Shown here: in pieces, positions 36,901-44,548 of the stretch
Layout: each line of letters starts with the position of its first letter
How positions within the stretch are numbered: the stretch's first letter is position 1
NCBI RefSeq assembly: GCF_001640805.2
Contig: NC_066849.1
Span: 22,244,405 to 22,308,404 of the forward strand
DNA: 64,000 nucleotides
Reading direction: 5' to 3'
From: Lates calcarifer
Lineage: Eukaryota; Chordata; Actinopteri; Centropomidae
Notes under the pieces: model-generated
Database searches by the model: none
What the model was told of the DNA's origin: nothing
What the model saw: the letters and a program-made list of their open reading frames with translations, nothing else
Made by a program: the position numbers and the translations under genes

Positions 36901-38205
36901 AAGAAAGAACACGAGGTCATGCTTGAGGAAAAGGAGCAGGAACCGGAGTAAATGAAGGATAAGAAAGAACAGCAGTGGTGCATTTCGATGCTTGAAGAGG
37001 AGCAGTGGCATTAAGAGATGCTTGAGGTGACGTAACAGAAGGAGCAGCAGGTGATGCTTGGGGAGAAGGAAAACGAGCAGCATGTTTGATGAAGCTTGAG
37101 AAGGAGAAGAGGAAGGAGCAGGAGCAGCAGCAGCAGCAGTGAGGGGTGCTCAGGGAGGAGCAGCAGAAGCGTAGGTAGGTGACGCTTTGGGAGAAGTGGG
37201 AGGAGGCCATACTTGGAGAGTTGCAGCAAAAAGAGTCAGAAGCTGATGTTTGGTGAGGAGCAGGGGGTGATGGTGCTTTGGGGGTGGGGGGGTGTTCAGC
37301 ATGAGGAGCAGGAGGTGATGCGGTGGGGGAGGTAGTAGCAACTACACGGAGTCACTGAGCACCTGCGAGCTATAATTATGATTCAGATTGCTGCTCCAGG
37401 TGAGCAGCAGCCTGTGTGTTAATAGAGCCACAACAGTGCACAGTCATGTTTGATACGAACAGCACACAAAATATGATCCAATATATTCATATCAGAGGAC
37501 ATTAGGTACCTTGTGCAATAGGATTATGGGTGAGTAACTATGATTTAAGCCCCTAAAATTATATGAAGGCAGTGCTGTATGGGAATATAAATGCCCATGG
37601 AATACATCATGCTGCGTCCTATTTTGTACATATTTTACGTCCTTTGAGATTATTATAAGACAATTTCGATACTGAGAGCATTTCAGATGACTGTACAAAA
37701 GTAAAATAAACAACATTTTCAAAAGGCATAGAGGAGCTCTAGCACACAAAGCCCGAGGGTTTCTAATATCAAGCATGTCTTTTTCCATATGAGAGCAATA
37801 ACTAACACCTCCAATACTGCACAGCAGCGTTCCTGTATGGTCCCAAATACCACTGCTGAAAGGCAATCAACCCTCATTTAAAGCCCTCAAATACACACAA
37901 CTCACCCTGCCTGAGTGAAAAACTCCTTATGATAAATTGCAGAGGGATATCACAACATAAGTTTCCGTGGGAAGCTGCATAGAGCTCCACACAAAGTTAA
38001 ACTGTAAGTATTTATAAGAATATCACAGGATTGTTAGACTCTAATGATTCTAAGAAACAAGGTTAGTTGACAGGACAGCTTTTGCGGCATCCTTCTTTCA
38101 CCACCAGCTGAACATGGAAAATGTCCCCTCTTTGCCCACCTACCTTCCACTGCAAACACCGGTAGTAATCACACTGAGAAGCGCCGCAACCCAAGTGGCC
38201 CGCAT
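1165..38205 (-). CDS. ephb1-like: EphB-class receptor tyrosine kinase, N-terminal half (spliced, partial; 3' part off the left edge)
   Basis: This gene encodes a single-pass cell-surface receptor that binds membrane-anchored ephrin-B ligands on neighbouring cells and signals through a cytoplasmic tyrosine kinase, guiding axons and sorting cells at boundaries. Six coding blocks are visible: 38144-38205, 11486-11550, 10563-10853, 9296-9514, 8996-9176 and 1165-1321. After removing one base from the first and last blocks they give about 324 residues: signal peptide (1-20), ephrin-binding domain (about 21-212), and start of the cysteine-rich sushi/EGF-like region (213-324). Diagnostic strings include [38 protein letters not shown] and [18 protein letters not shown]. 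From memory these resemble EphB1 more than EphB2, B3 or B4, but a fish EphB5 cannot be excluded, so the symbol is tentative. Fibronectin repeats, transmembrane segment, kinase and SAM domain would follow to the left of position 1. Confidence 0.95.
4200..4440 (+). repeat. Dispersed teleost repeat, retroposon-like 3' tail
   Basis: The run GTTCCACTCGAGGTTTCTGC, followed by a segment ending TTTTTCCTTGCCACTGTTGC and a tail with AATAAAATCTGACTTGATTT, is a sequence I recognise as scattered widely in fish genomes. The repetitive TTGATT-like end fits a LINE or SINE 3' tail. The family name is not certain. Confidence 0.6.
6017..6108. repeat. (TG)n microsatellite
   Basis: Near-continuous TG repeat with a few interruptions; the longest pure run is about 6041-6093. 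Confidence 0.97.
6255..6312. repeat. (CA)n microsatellite
   Basis: Pure CA repeat of about 29 units. It is the complement of the TG array about 150 bp to its left. Confidence 0.97.
8996..9176 (-). CDS. ephb1-like: EphB coding exon 3c: sushi-like start of the cysteine-rich region
   Basis: This 181-nt block follows an intron of only 119 bp. Acceptor TTTTGTGCAG|ACACTG, donor CGAG|GTAAAT, ending in phase 1 as expected before exon 4. It encodes [53 protein letters not shown] and NGNVCR. Cysteine spacing matches the sushi-like module of Eph receptors. Together, blocks 3a-3c total 691 nt, close to the size of the single mammalian exon 3. Confidence 0.96.
9177..9295 (-). other. Short EphB intron 3b-3c (119 bp)
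   Basis: Flanked by donor GAG|GTATGG and acceptor TTTTGTGCAG. Phase 0. It interrupts what is, in mammalian EphB genes as I recall them, one continuous exon. Confidence 0.9.
9296..9514 (-). CDS. ephb1-like: EphB coding exon 3b: second part of the ephrin-binding domain
   Basis: This 219-nt block (73 codons, phase 0 to phase 0) has acceptor CTGCCAG|GTGGAC and donor CCAGAG|GTATGG. It reads [18 protein letters not shown], then [31 protein letters not shown] and [16 protein letters not shown], closing the jelly-roll domain and entering the cysteine-rich region. One residue is added in the SKGRGF turn relative to human EphB1 as remembered. No frame break is seen. Confidence 0.96.
9515..10562 (-). 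other. EphB intron 3a-3b (1048 bp)
   Basis: Phase-0 intron between AAG|GTAATG and CTGCCAG|GTG. It contains a 28-base A run at 10350-10377 and otherwise nothing recognisable. Confidence 0.9.
10350..10377. repeat. Poly-A tract (28 A)
   Basis: Uninterrupted run of A within EphB intron 3a-3b, possibly the tail of a small retroposon that I cannot otherwise outline. Confidence 0.95.
10563..10853 (-). CDS. ephb1-like: EphB coding exon 3a: first part of the ephrin-binding domain
   Basis: This 291-nt block (97 codons, phase 0 to phase 0) has acceptor CCCTAG|TGG and donor CTTAAG|GTAATG. It carries [20 protein letters not shown], the [12 protein letters not shown] strand, [18 protein letters not shown] with its disulfide cysteines, and YWANAPFLK. 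In mammalian EphB genes, as I recall them, this sequence runs on without interruption into [10 protein letters not shown]. Here it stops at K and an intron of 1048 bp follows. Confidence 0.96.
10854..11485 (-). other. EphB intron 2 (632 bp)
   Basis: Bounded by donor GTAAGA (11485) and acceptor CCCTAG (10854). It includes an AT-rich tract of imperfect ATTCT/TTTTATTC units at about 11205-11265. No other feature seen. Confidence 0.9.
11486..11550 (-). CDS. ephb1-like: EphB coding exon 2 (65 nt, start of mature ectodomain)
   Basis: The exon lies between acceptor GTCTGACAG (ending 11551) and donor GGA|GTAAGA (11486/11485). It is exactly 65 nt, the canonical EphB exon 2 size. It reads (E)[14 protein letters not shown] then ISFPANG and ends in phase 0, so exon 3 continues with WEEVSG. 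It is too short to stand out as an open frame and was found by matching the conserved TATAELGW segment of Eph receptors. Confidence 0.93.
14630..14720. repeat. Fragment of a percomorph dispersed repeat
   Basis: The stretch TTTAGTCTAATAATGTCAGA, then GATGAATCAATTAATTATTC, resembles pieces of the short inverted-repeat element seen complete at 35019-35474. Too short for a firm assignment. Confidence 0.4.
15930..16475. repeat. Percomorph dispersed element ('AGTGGAGTA...AGTACAAGTACCTC' family)
   Basis: The block contains TACTCCATCACAAGTAAATA and AAAAGTAAAAGTACTTTTTA near one end, and TGAAATGTAGTGGAGTACAA then AGTACAAGTACCTCACATTT and TTACTTTCCACTGCTTTATT near the other. I recognise this set as a very frequent non-coding element in spiny-rayed fish. 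The complementary AAGTAA/TTACTT ends suggest a short inverted-repeat element. Confidence 0.65.
23820..24010. repeat. Fragment of a percomorph dispersed repeat
   Basis: The stretch ACTGAATATCTTTGGCTTTT, then AGACTGTTGGTACAG and ATCATCTTGGGTATG, parallels the internal part of the element family complete at 35019-35474. Confidence 0.5.
24105..24260 (+). repeat. Dispersed teleost repeat fragment
   Basis: The stretch GTTCTGCTCAAGGTTTCTAC, then GGGAGTTTTTTCTTGCTGCT and CACCAAGTGCTTGCTCATTG, is a second copy of the retroposon-like segment seen at 4200-4440, with a longer downstream portion. Confidence 0.6.
28780..29240. repeat. Percomorph dispersed repeats (nested 'TTAGCATGC' element and inverted-repeat fragment)
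   Basis: The segment 28780-29010 has CATTAGCATGCTAGTATGCT, CATGTTAGCATGCCAACATT and GAGTGTCATTAGTTTTGCTT, the order found in a very common percomorph repeat. It is followed at about 29020-29150 by ATTATCTTTGGGTTTTTGAG and TTGGGCTCTGGGGAACTGTG, part of the family complete at 35019-35474. Confidence 0.6.
29338..29412. repeat. Direct duplication, copy 1
   Basis: This stretch begins ATTATGTCCTCTCC and continues through TTTTCTTTTGCTCCAACGGT to CAGCATGGCTATCTGTGAGA. It recurs with a few changes and a 6-base insertion at 30258-30337, same orientation. Function unknown. Confidence 0.85.
30258..30337. repeat. Direct duplication, copy 2
   Basis: Second copy of the block at 29338, differing at a few positions and carrying an extra GTTTTG between the TGACAC and CTCCTTAATATCC segments. 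The copies are 920 bp apart in EphB intron 1. Confidence 0.85.
30380..30700. repeat. Fragment of a percomorph dispersed repeat
   Basis: Contains TTAATCATTTAAGTCATAAA, GATTCTAGTTCTTTTTTCTG and GTGCCACATTGGGCTCTAGA, in the order of the family complete at 35019-35474. Confidence 0.5.
31680..31915. repeat. Percomorph dispersed repeat of the inverted-repeat family
   Basis: ATTAATTTCATGATTAACTG at the left, TTTTGTCTGACCAACAGTCT in the middle, and GATCAATTAATTGACTAATT at the right match the layout of the element at 35019-35474, without its outermost ends. Confidence 0.55.
32255..32790. mobile_element. Probable non-autonomous DNA transposon (MITE-like)
   Basis: The block starts ACCCCTTTTCCACCAAGATG followed by GGGTTCCGTTCCAG. 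It ends AACAGAACCGGTTCAATAAC then CAGTGGAAAAGAGTTGCC. The ends are imperfect inverted copies around CTTTTCCAC. The short ORFs inside show no transposase, so this is an internally deleted or non-autonomous copy. Boundaries are approximate. Confidence 0.5.
33934..33968. repeat. (CA)n microsatellite
   Basis: Pure CA run in EphB intron 1. Confidence 0.95.
34237..34545 (-). other. Unrecognised ORF with splice acceptor (possible orphan terminal exon)
   Basis: A good acceptor, TTACTTTCCCTCAG, lies just before a 96-codon frame that starts [20 protein letters not shown] and ends [11 protein letters not shown] with a TAA stop. The composition is even, not low-complexity, and includes [20 protein letters not shown] and [14 protein letters not shown] do not recognise the family. 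It lies in EphB intron 1 on the same strand. Splicing from EphB exon 1 (phase 1) would read the wrong frame and hit a stop within 14 codons, so it is not an obvious alternative Eph exon. It could be the last exon of a nested gene, a degraded gene fragment, or a transposon-derived exon. No partner exon was found. Confidence 0.4.
35019..35474. mobile_element. Percomorph MITE-like element with terminal inverted repeats
   Basis: The left end TTAGGGCTGCAACTAATTA is mirrored at the right by ATTATTAGTTGTAGCCCAA, which reads TTGGGCTACAACTAATAAT in reverse complement. The interior (ATGATCAAATCATCTGTTGA, TTTTATCTGACCATCAGTTC) is the layout of a very abundant non-coding element in spiny-rayed fish. No coding capacity. 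Confidence 0.75.
35660..35800. repeat. Fragment of the same percomorph MITE-like family
   Basis: GGGCTGAAACAATTAGTTAA followed by TTTTGATAATCGTTTAATCA repeats the left end of the element at 35019-35474; a poly-A run interrupts it. Confidence 0.5.
36190..37340. repeat. Purine-rich degenerate minisatellite (about 1.1 kb)
   Basis: The plus strand is almost all A and G, built from imperfect units combining GAGGAGCAGCAGGAGG with GTGATGCTTGGGGAGAAG. That second motif occurs near-exactly at 36637 and 37051, and related ATGCTT/ATGCTG cores recur at about 36281, 36821, 36847, 36878, 36915, 36986 and 37016. Long open frames on both strands are a by-product of the composition. It lies in EphB intron 1, about 1 kb downstream of exon 1. 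Confidence 0.75.
38144..38205 (-). CDS. ephb1-like: EphB coding exon 1: start codon and signal peptide (contains an apparent +1 frameshift)
   Basis: The ATG at 38205-38203 has a good context (GCC before it). It opens [12 protein letters not shown], a typical signal-peptide start. The donor is AAG|GTAGGT at 38144/38143. As written, the exon is 62 nt and leaves the wrong phase for exon 2. The shifted frame reads LLPVFAVE and then G, which joins exon 2 as E-T-V-M-D, exactly how Eph signal peptides run into the mature protein. The two halves are joined if one base near 38169 is removed, giving 61 nt and the phase-1 junction usual for EphB genes. A second in-frame ATG lies 33 nt upstream (38238) with A at -3 and G at +4 and could be the true start. 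Confidence 0.85.
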
Positions 38206-38560
38206 GGCCGAAATGACTCCTCGCCTGTCCGCTCCCATTATCCCGCTGACAGAGAAAATCCCCACAGAAACACGCTGTATTCCTCCGATGTACAGTCACA
38301 TCTCAGTCCTCTGGGTGCTCTGTGTATGTGCGTGTGTGTGCGCTGCTGCACCGGCAGAGTCACCGGGGGACTGGAGCGGATAGTCTGCTGGTGGATCTCC
38401 ACTCTCTCTCCTCCTCCTCACCCTCCGCTTTCTCACACCTCCCTGTCCAATCAGAAGAGAGCGTGGCGGATCGTAAACCAATCACCCGTTCCTTTCCACC
38501 TGACCCAAGCTTTATGCTCAATGGTCAGGTCCCCCCCCGCCCCGGCGTGGTGGCTCGGTG
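38206..38560 (-). promoter_or_regulatory. Probable CpG-rich promoter / 5'UTR of the EphB gene
   Basis: The sequence just upstream of the EphB start codon is markedly richer in GC and CpG than the rest of the window. It carries two CCAAT motifs (38447-38451 and 38478-38482, in reverse orientation relative to the gene). No TATA box is evident, which suits a CpG-type promoter. The transcription start cannot be fixed from sequence alone. Confidence 0.55.
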
Positions 38561-39185
38561 ACGGGACAGTGACACCCAGTGGTGATACAGAGGTATAGCA
38601 ACCACACTGGCTTTTGGTCTTTCCCTAAGGGGCTTAAAGCTGTAAAAATGACTAAAATAATAACACTGATAATGTAATCAGTAAAAAAAAAAAAAAAGAG
38701 AGACCAAGTGCAATCCATTGATCAGCCAAGGATGACTTACAACTCTACAGCACACCATGCTTTAGTCAGCAAGAGGCTATCTTGCCCTCTTCAAACTGGT
38801 TGTTTTGTTTCCTTACATCAATCATGTGATGTAAAGATATACAAAATAACACTACTTGTAAATATTGTACTTTCTAAAACCTATTTTCAAAAGATTATGG
38901 CAATGTTTTCTATCCGAAACAACCATGCAATGGTGAAGGCAAGACGGTCTAAAAGTTTGCTGATTACTGGCATTGTTGTGTACTGGAAAAGAGTTGTGTG
39001 ACATGCTACAGTTTGATGAAATTAGAAAGGCCTTACCTTTGCAAATGAAGCAGCAGGTGTTGATAAAAGCATGTTACTATAATGGATCAATGTAGTGTGC
39101 TTTTTCATAGACTTCTCTACCTTTCTGACATAAATAACCACTTGTCAAAGCAGAGCAGGATGTGTCCTATACTCACGCAGCGCTT

Positions 39186-39962
39186 ACTTAGGAGCACCTG
39201 TGCACCTGCAGAGTCAATCAATTATCCAATCAGCCAATCATGTGGCAGCAGTGCAGTATACAAAATTATGCAGATACAGGTCAGGAGGTTCAGTTATCAT
39301 TCATAGCAAATGTTAAAATGGGGGAAAAATGTGATTTCAGTAGTTTTAAATGTGGCATGATTGTTGGTGCCAGACGGACTGGTTTGAGTGTTTCTGAAAC
39401 TGCTGATCTCCTGGGATTTCCACTCAAAAATGTCTCTACTGTTTACTCACAATGATGCCAAAAAAGGAGAAAAACATCCAGTTGACAGAGAGCATAACTC
39501 AGACAACCACTCCTTACATCTTTGCATCTCAGGAGGCACAACACGTCAAACCTTGAGGTGAATGGACTCCAACAGTAGAGGACATGTCAAGTTCCACTCC
39601 TGTCAGCCAAGAACAGAGATCTGAGGCTGCAGTGGACACAGGCTCACCAAAACTGGACTGTTGAGGACTTGAAAAACATAGCCTGGTCGGATGACTCTCA
39701 ATTTCTGCTGAAGCACGCAGATGGTAGGGTCAGAATTTGGCATCAACAGCATGAAACCATGGACTCAACCTGCCGTCTGTCAACAGTCCAGTATGGTGGT
39801 GTAATGGTGTGGGGAATGTTTTCTTGGCACACTTTAGATCCCTTAACACCAATCAATCTTCATTTAAATGCCACAGCTGATCTGAGTATTGTTTCTGACC
39901 ATGTGAATCCCTTTATAGTTGCAATTTACCATTTTCTAATGGAAAACAGAATCTACTCAGGC
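39186..39962 (+). pseudogene. Tc1/mariner-like transposase relic (truncated)
   Basis: DNA and broken reading frames match a fish Tc1-like element: a degenerate end GGAGCACCTGTGCACCTGC, an N-terminal helix-turn-helix frame with CGMIVGARRTGLSVSETADL (39240-39455), then the catalytic part with IAWSDDSQFLLKHADGRVRI and GGVMVWGMFSWHTL (39669-39962). The coding frame is interrupted between these parts. The sequence stops matching after about 39962, so the third catalytic segment and the right end are missing. This copy cannot make a transposase. Confidence 0.88.
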
Positions 39963-42404
39963 TGAAAAAAACAAGGTCTGCCTGGGTACCTGACTGTCCA
40001 AACTACGTAAGAGACATCCAAGACAGCAGAAGGTCTCAGGAAATAAGTTTAATTGTCCTTAGCCTGTCTTTATTGCCAAGTATTGAGTGATGGACCTTTT
40101 CTCCTTACTGTGGGACATAAAAACAACCTCATAAATGGTGTAGCCTTCAACAGAAAAACCCAAGACCATGGAATCCCACATGGGACAAAGTGGGTTAAGT
40201 CATTCTTACACTTTATCCACACAGGTGTTTTCACTTCTTTTAACTAATTAGACCTTCTTTCAAGACTGTGTTGAATAATATTTACTTAACTATCCAGTTA
40301 GTTTTGTTGCACCTGGGACAACACTAATCTCTATCACCATAATTGGTTACATAAATTTTACTGAACTTGTGTAATTCCCAGTGTGGCTCAACCCAACTTC
40401 AACCAGAGCAGAGGTCTAATCAGCCAGAGTGAAAACACCTGTGTGGGTGTGCAGCTCTTTTAATTAAGTCACTTCCCTAAAATATATGACCAGCTTTCAC
40501 CCTTCAACACCCTCCCAATTAAAACAAATGGACCATTTTTGATGAGAGACCTTGAGATGAATCAAGGCTTAAAGTTTTCAAGGATTTTTTACACTGCGAT
40601 ACTGTTTTAAAGTTGACCATAATGGCCGAAAAGATTAAATCTATCCTTACACAGATAACCTTTCCATGTAACTTCTCATAGCACTAGCAGTCTGTGATAG
40701 CTCTGTGTAGTACTAGTATCCTGAAAGTTGACAGGACACTAAAATATTATGGAATAATGGGTGAACAGGAAGTGCTAAAAAGTTTCTTTGCCCTCTGCTA
40801 CAGCTGTACCAACAACCTAGAAGTTTTATTGACAAAGTGTGTATTAAAGGAAGACTGAGACTGAAGACTTCACTCTGTGTTATTGAAAAGTAAAGCTCGG
40901 ATACATTTCAGTCCCTAATGGCCTCAGATCAATTTACGCTTGAAGTTTTTGTCCTGTCCCTCATCTCCTTCATCTTCTGCAGCTCCCTTTCTCTTACACT
41001 GTTTATATAAAGGAGAAGAAGCTGCTCAGCAACACGACCGTACAGACCATTGCTGTGACATTACATTTTCCAGCCCAGACAGTCCATTCGCAGTCTCTGA
41101 AAATGACATCTCACTGGTCAACAGCTTTTATGACACTACACCATGTACCACTACAACAATCACCTTTATTCAGTAGCTACTGCATCCAGGTACATATTGA
41201 CCAGTATCTTAAAGAGTCGTGTATGTCTGTGTCTAAGTGAAAGGCAGACAAAGAAAGATAGATGCTTCTTATCTTAAAGCCAGCAGTTGGAATTTAAAAT
41301 TTCCAAGAAAAACATTAGCATCGAGTTTGCCTCTTTTAAACCACAGGTGGAGGCCTGCAAATCGATTACAGGCTTTGCTGGATGCCACATAAGCAGAACA
41401 ATTATGTTTACTCTGTCTCCAGACAGTCACTTAAATTTGTCCAGCAAGAGTTGTGGAGTCTTTTTGTTCAATGGTAGCTCTCACCTGAGGGATTTAAAAT
41501 GGTGGGTAACTTTGATCATGGACAGACAGTTGCAGTTCAGACACAGCTCTAAGCGTCAATAAATCCTCTTTATGTCTGGGCACAGCCAAGTAAAAGTCTG
41601 CTGTGTGGTGGACTGTGGCTGCCACACATGCCCTCCCAATGCTTGAATCCAGTTCAAATTCTACCTTTACTTTCACATCATAACATCATAACACAATTAC
41701 AGAACAAGACACACGATGTACACAAGGGTCAGTTCAAACAGACGTTCAAATCAGGTCACAGTCAGTTGTTGGGAGATGAAATGTGGGCCCTGAAACACTG
41801 AAACATTCAAGATTTTTCCATCGTTCAAAAACAGAAACTTGTAGTAAACTCTTTGTGCCTCTGTGTGTGTGTTTGTGCCTCCCGCTCGGTTTCATTCTGT
41901 TGTATCAGATTTTAAACATCAGCATCAGGAAAATAAATCATTCATTAACTCCGAACCCCCTGACTGGTGCAGAATTGTCATCCACACGCACAAAGTGTGG
42001 CCTCGTTTTCACCCAGCAGGGGCCGATGAGGCTTGTCAGCGCCTGTTACAAAGAGCTATATGTTTATTTATAGTTGTAGTGCATCTGACAAGTTGAGTCT
42101 TTTTGCAGAAAATGAGTGAAATCATCCGAGGTTTGATGCAGGAGTTATTTCTGTGAGCGGGTGTGGCCCGTAGTGAGTAGTTCTGTTCAGTCCTGCAGTG
42201 GAAACAGGACCAGGGAGTGAGTCATGACTAAATCTGGTAGCAATAGAGAATCAGTCACAGACAGTGTAAAGAGAACAGTTGGTGCTTGGTTGTGTATTTT
42301 TGTCTTATGGATGAAAGCCTGTATGCACAGATGAAAAGCTGTATCAGATGACTTCATACTGAGAGGAGGACAAAGGCCTTTAGAAGAGATGTAGCTGATT
42401 ATTA

Positions 42405-43055
42405 AAGCAATTGTTTGACAATTTGGTTTCTTGGTGAGTGTTGGATGAAAAGACTGATACCATCATGGTTGTCGTGTAAATATGACATAAAAAATAGTAT
42501 ATATCTAACAAAGTCCACCTACTAGCACTCAGTCATTATCACATTATATCTTATTTGTTTAATATGTACAACACTGAAATGTAAAAACAAAAACTTTTTT
42601 TTTTTTTTTTTAAATCAGAAGTTGTGTTTTTTGGGGAGTTTTACAGGATATAACATATTAATTAGTGGGTGTTAGAGGTGCTTTTAGGTGGATTTTGTTA
42701 CCTCTTATGCTAGCTGTTTCCCCAAGGGACGCATCAAAACACAGCATGGAGGGAGCTCAAAACCAAGCGTCAGCAGTTAGGAGGTATTTCACGTTTGCAA
42801 TGCCAACAAGTTCTACAGCTACTTGCAGTATCTGCAAAGTAAGGCATACAGTGTATTAATTAAACAATGTTATCAAATCAGTGGTCAGTATTGGCTGATA
42901 CCCAAAGCCCAGGTGTCAGTATCAGTATAAGGACAGAGAAAGTCAGACTGGTGCATCCCTAGTTTCCTCCTGTTTCCAGTCTTTATGCTAAGCTAACGGG
43001 CACATATGAGAGTGTTAATGAGCATCTCATGTAACTCTTTCCAAACTGTTGAACT
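42405..43055. repeat. Percomorph dispersed repeat, interrupted
   Basis: The left part has AATTGTTTGACAATTTGGTT and GGATGAAAAGACTGATACCA; the right part has GTCTTTATGCTAAGCTAACG, GAGTGTTAATGAGCATCTCA and CTTTCCAAACTGTTGAACTA. These are the two ends of a family common in percomorphs, also at 61675-62045. The sequence between, including a T run near 42595, looks inserted. Confidence 0.6.
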
Positions 43056-43737
43056 AAACGAATATTAAACAAATCAAACTGTCCATGGCAAAATTCACTG
43101 CGACAATCAAACAGAGTTTAATGAATGAAATGTGAGATTCAATACACTTATGAATAAAAACCAGCTTAATACACAACCCCAGTGTGTGTGTAAATGTGTG
43201 TGCAAGAGGTCTGTCATTTGTGTGAATCAGAAGTCCCATATGTACCAGAATAGTAGTGTAGACTGAAAAAGAGGCATGCCAAGTAAGTGTTCTATCACCA
43301 GGTTAATTTACACATGTTGTCAATACTCTGTAGATATCCTGTACTGTATGTACAGAAACTGAAAACCTTGTTTTTTTCATAATGATACAATTCTTTTTAC
43401 CATTATGCAGTTACAAAACCTGGTGAGTGTGTCGTCACAAATGCAATGCAACTTTACAGGACTTGAGGAAACTGCTAGTCTGTGCTTGTTTATAGGTGCT
43501 TTGATGAAACGGCTTATTTCTTTACAAAGGTGATGAGTTGTTAAAAAAAAGTGGTCGGTTCCTTTTTCTTTTGTTTTGGGTATACAGTAAAGGTGAGGTA
43601 AAATCTTGCAATCACAACATCTCATACATCTCAGGAGTGTGATAATTTATCTGCAGTATTTGAAACAAATCACACTGAATGTATCTGTTTATGCCAACAC
43701 ACACCAAAACATCTGGACAACTACATCACAGATTATT

Positions 43738-43753
43738 GGGGGGGGGGGGGGGG
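43738..43753. repeat. Poly-G run (16 G)
   Basis: Uninterrupted G run between the two genes; able in principle to form a quadruplex and error-prone in sequencing. Confidence 0.95.
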
Positions 43754-44366
43754 TTCATTGCCAATATAGTATTATACTGTACATTCATGGCTGAATATGG
43801 TGCCAGTCTTTTAGCTATTGTACACAAACATTTACAGCTTACACAATGTTTGTTAAGGTAGACGACCTCAAGTTAAAAAATGAAAATAAAAAAAAAAGTG
43901 TTGTCGAACACACAACATATCGGGGCACTAAACATTTTTTCACTGAGCTGTGCCTCCCACTGACTGGACACTGGAGCTACAATGGACCTGATAGAACGTC
44001 AATAAATCATTAGCAATATCCTCATTCATCATTGTAAGGTTGTCATCCTCTTCTTCATCCCATTCTTCTTCTTCTCTCACAATCTTCATCCCAAGAATCC
44101 ACTGAAACCCGCTCAACAAACTGAATCGCACTCAAACTAAGACATGAAAACTGAGCAAAACAAAATAAAGAATATTGTCACTGTCAATTTTTGCTCCACT
44201 TGGTCAAAGAAAAATCTTGTCCATTTGCTCCCCAAAATGTCTTTTTTCAATTTTTTTGGCAAAGTTACTTTCCAATCCTCCCCCCACCAAAACCCCACTT
44301 TCTGTCTGTCCCACAGTTCAGCCCTGCTATGGACTTCAGAGTCCAAATGGAGGCAGCAGCGGTCCA

Positions 44367-44548
44367 TCATCGCTGAAGCAGCAGGATGACCAGTGGGAGC
44401 AGGAGTGTGAGGTTACAGAGGCAGGTTTGAGATGTGGCTGCGCCTCTGACTCGGTTGTTGTCTGGCGAGTAGGCATACAATCCCGGCCTGTTCCGAGGAC
44501 ACTGTCCACCCACGCACATCCCACTTCCTGAGCCACTAATGTCGTCGC
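44367..44548 (-). CDS. gpc1: gpc1 coding exon 10: heparan sulfate attachment and GPI signal
   Basis: Acceptor CCTCCCTAG; the exon completes a serine codon and reads [20 protein letters not shown]. The acidic residues followed by repeated Ser-Gly are the glycosaminoglycan attachment sites. The last residues, [16 protein letters not shown] and a TGA stop (44369-44367), are the hydrophobic tail removed when the GPI anchor is added. Confidence 0.96.

Larger units (their letters stand above)
11551..38143 (-). other. EphB intron 1 (26.6 kb)
   Basis: Large first intron from donor GTAGGT (38143) to acceptor GTCTGACAG (11551). Its content is listed separately where recognisable: percomorph-type repeats, microsatellites, a purine-rich minisatellite and one unexplained ORF. 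In 11600-14600, 16500-23800 and 24300-28700 I see no exon or clear element apart from homopolymer tracts (12045-12068, 26892-26910), a CA-rich patch (19533-19562) and general AT-rich intron sequence. Confidence 0.85.
38561..44366. other. Intergenic region between glypican-1 and EphB genes
   Basis: About 5.8 kb between the EphB promoter block and the glypican stop codon. It contains a Tc1-like transposon relic (39186-39962), a percomorph repeat (42405-43055) and a 16-base G run (43738-43753). The glypican 3'UTR must occupy the right part, but I could not find a convincing AATAAA on the minus strand close to the stop codon. No further gene seen. Confidence 0.7.

Noticed and set aside
36198..37341. 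Overlapping long minus-strand frames rich in Leu, Cys, Ser and Pro
   Set aside because: They are produced by the purine-rich minisatellite, which gives few stop codons in several frames on that strand.
38063..38299. Open frame of 78 codons across the EphB first exon on the minus strand
   Set aside because: It is the third frame of the signal-peptide exon; neither its residues nor its extent across the splice donor fit an Eph protein.
39669..39965. Tc1-like transposase frame as an intact gene
   Set aside because: Only the middle of the protein is in this frame; the N-terminal part is in a separate broken frame and the last catalytic segment is missing.
43940..44131. 63-codon minus-strand frame with an acidic run just downstream of the gpc1 stop codon
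   Set aside because: Probably gpc1 3'UTR; the acidic run comes from a simple TTCTTC-type tract, and no start, splice site or family match supports a gene.
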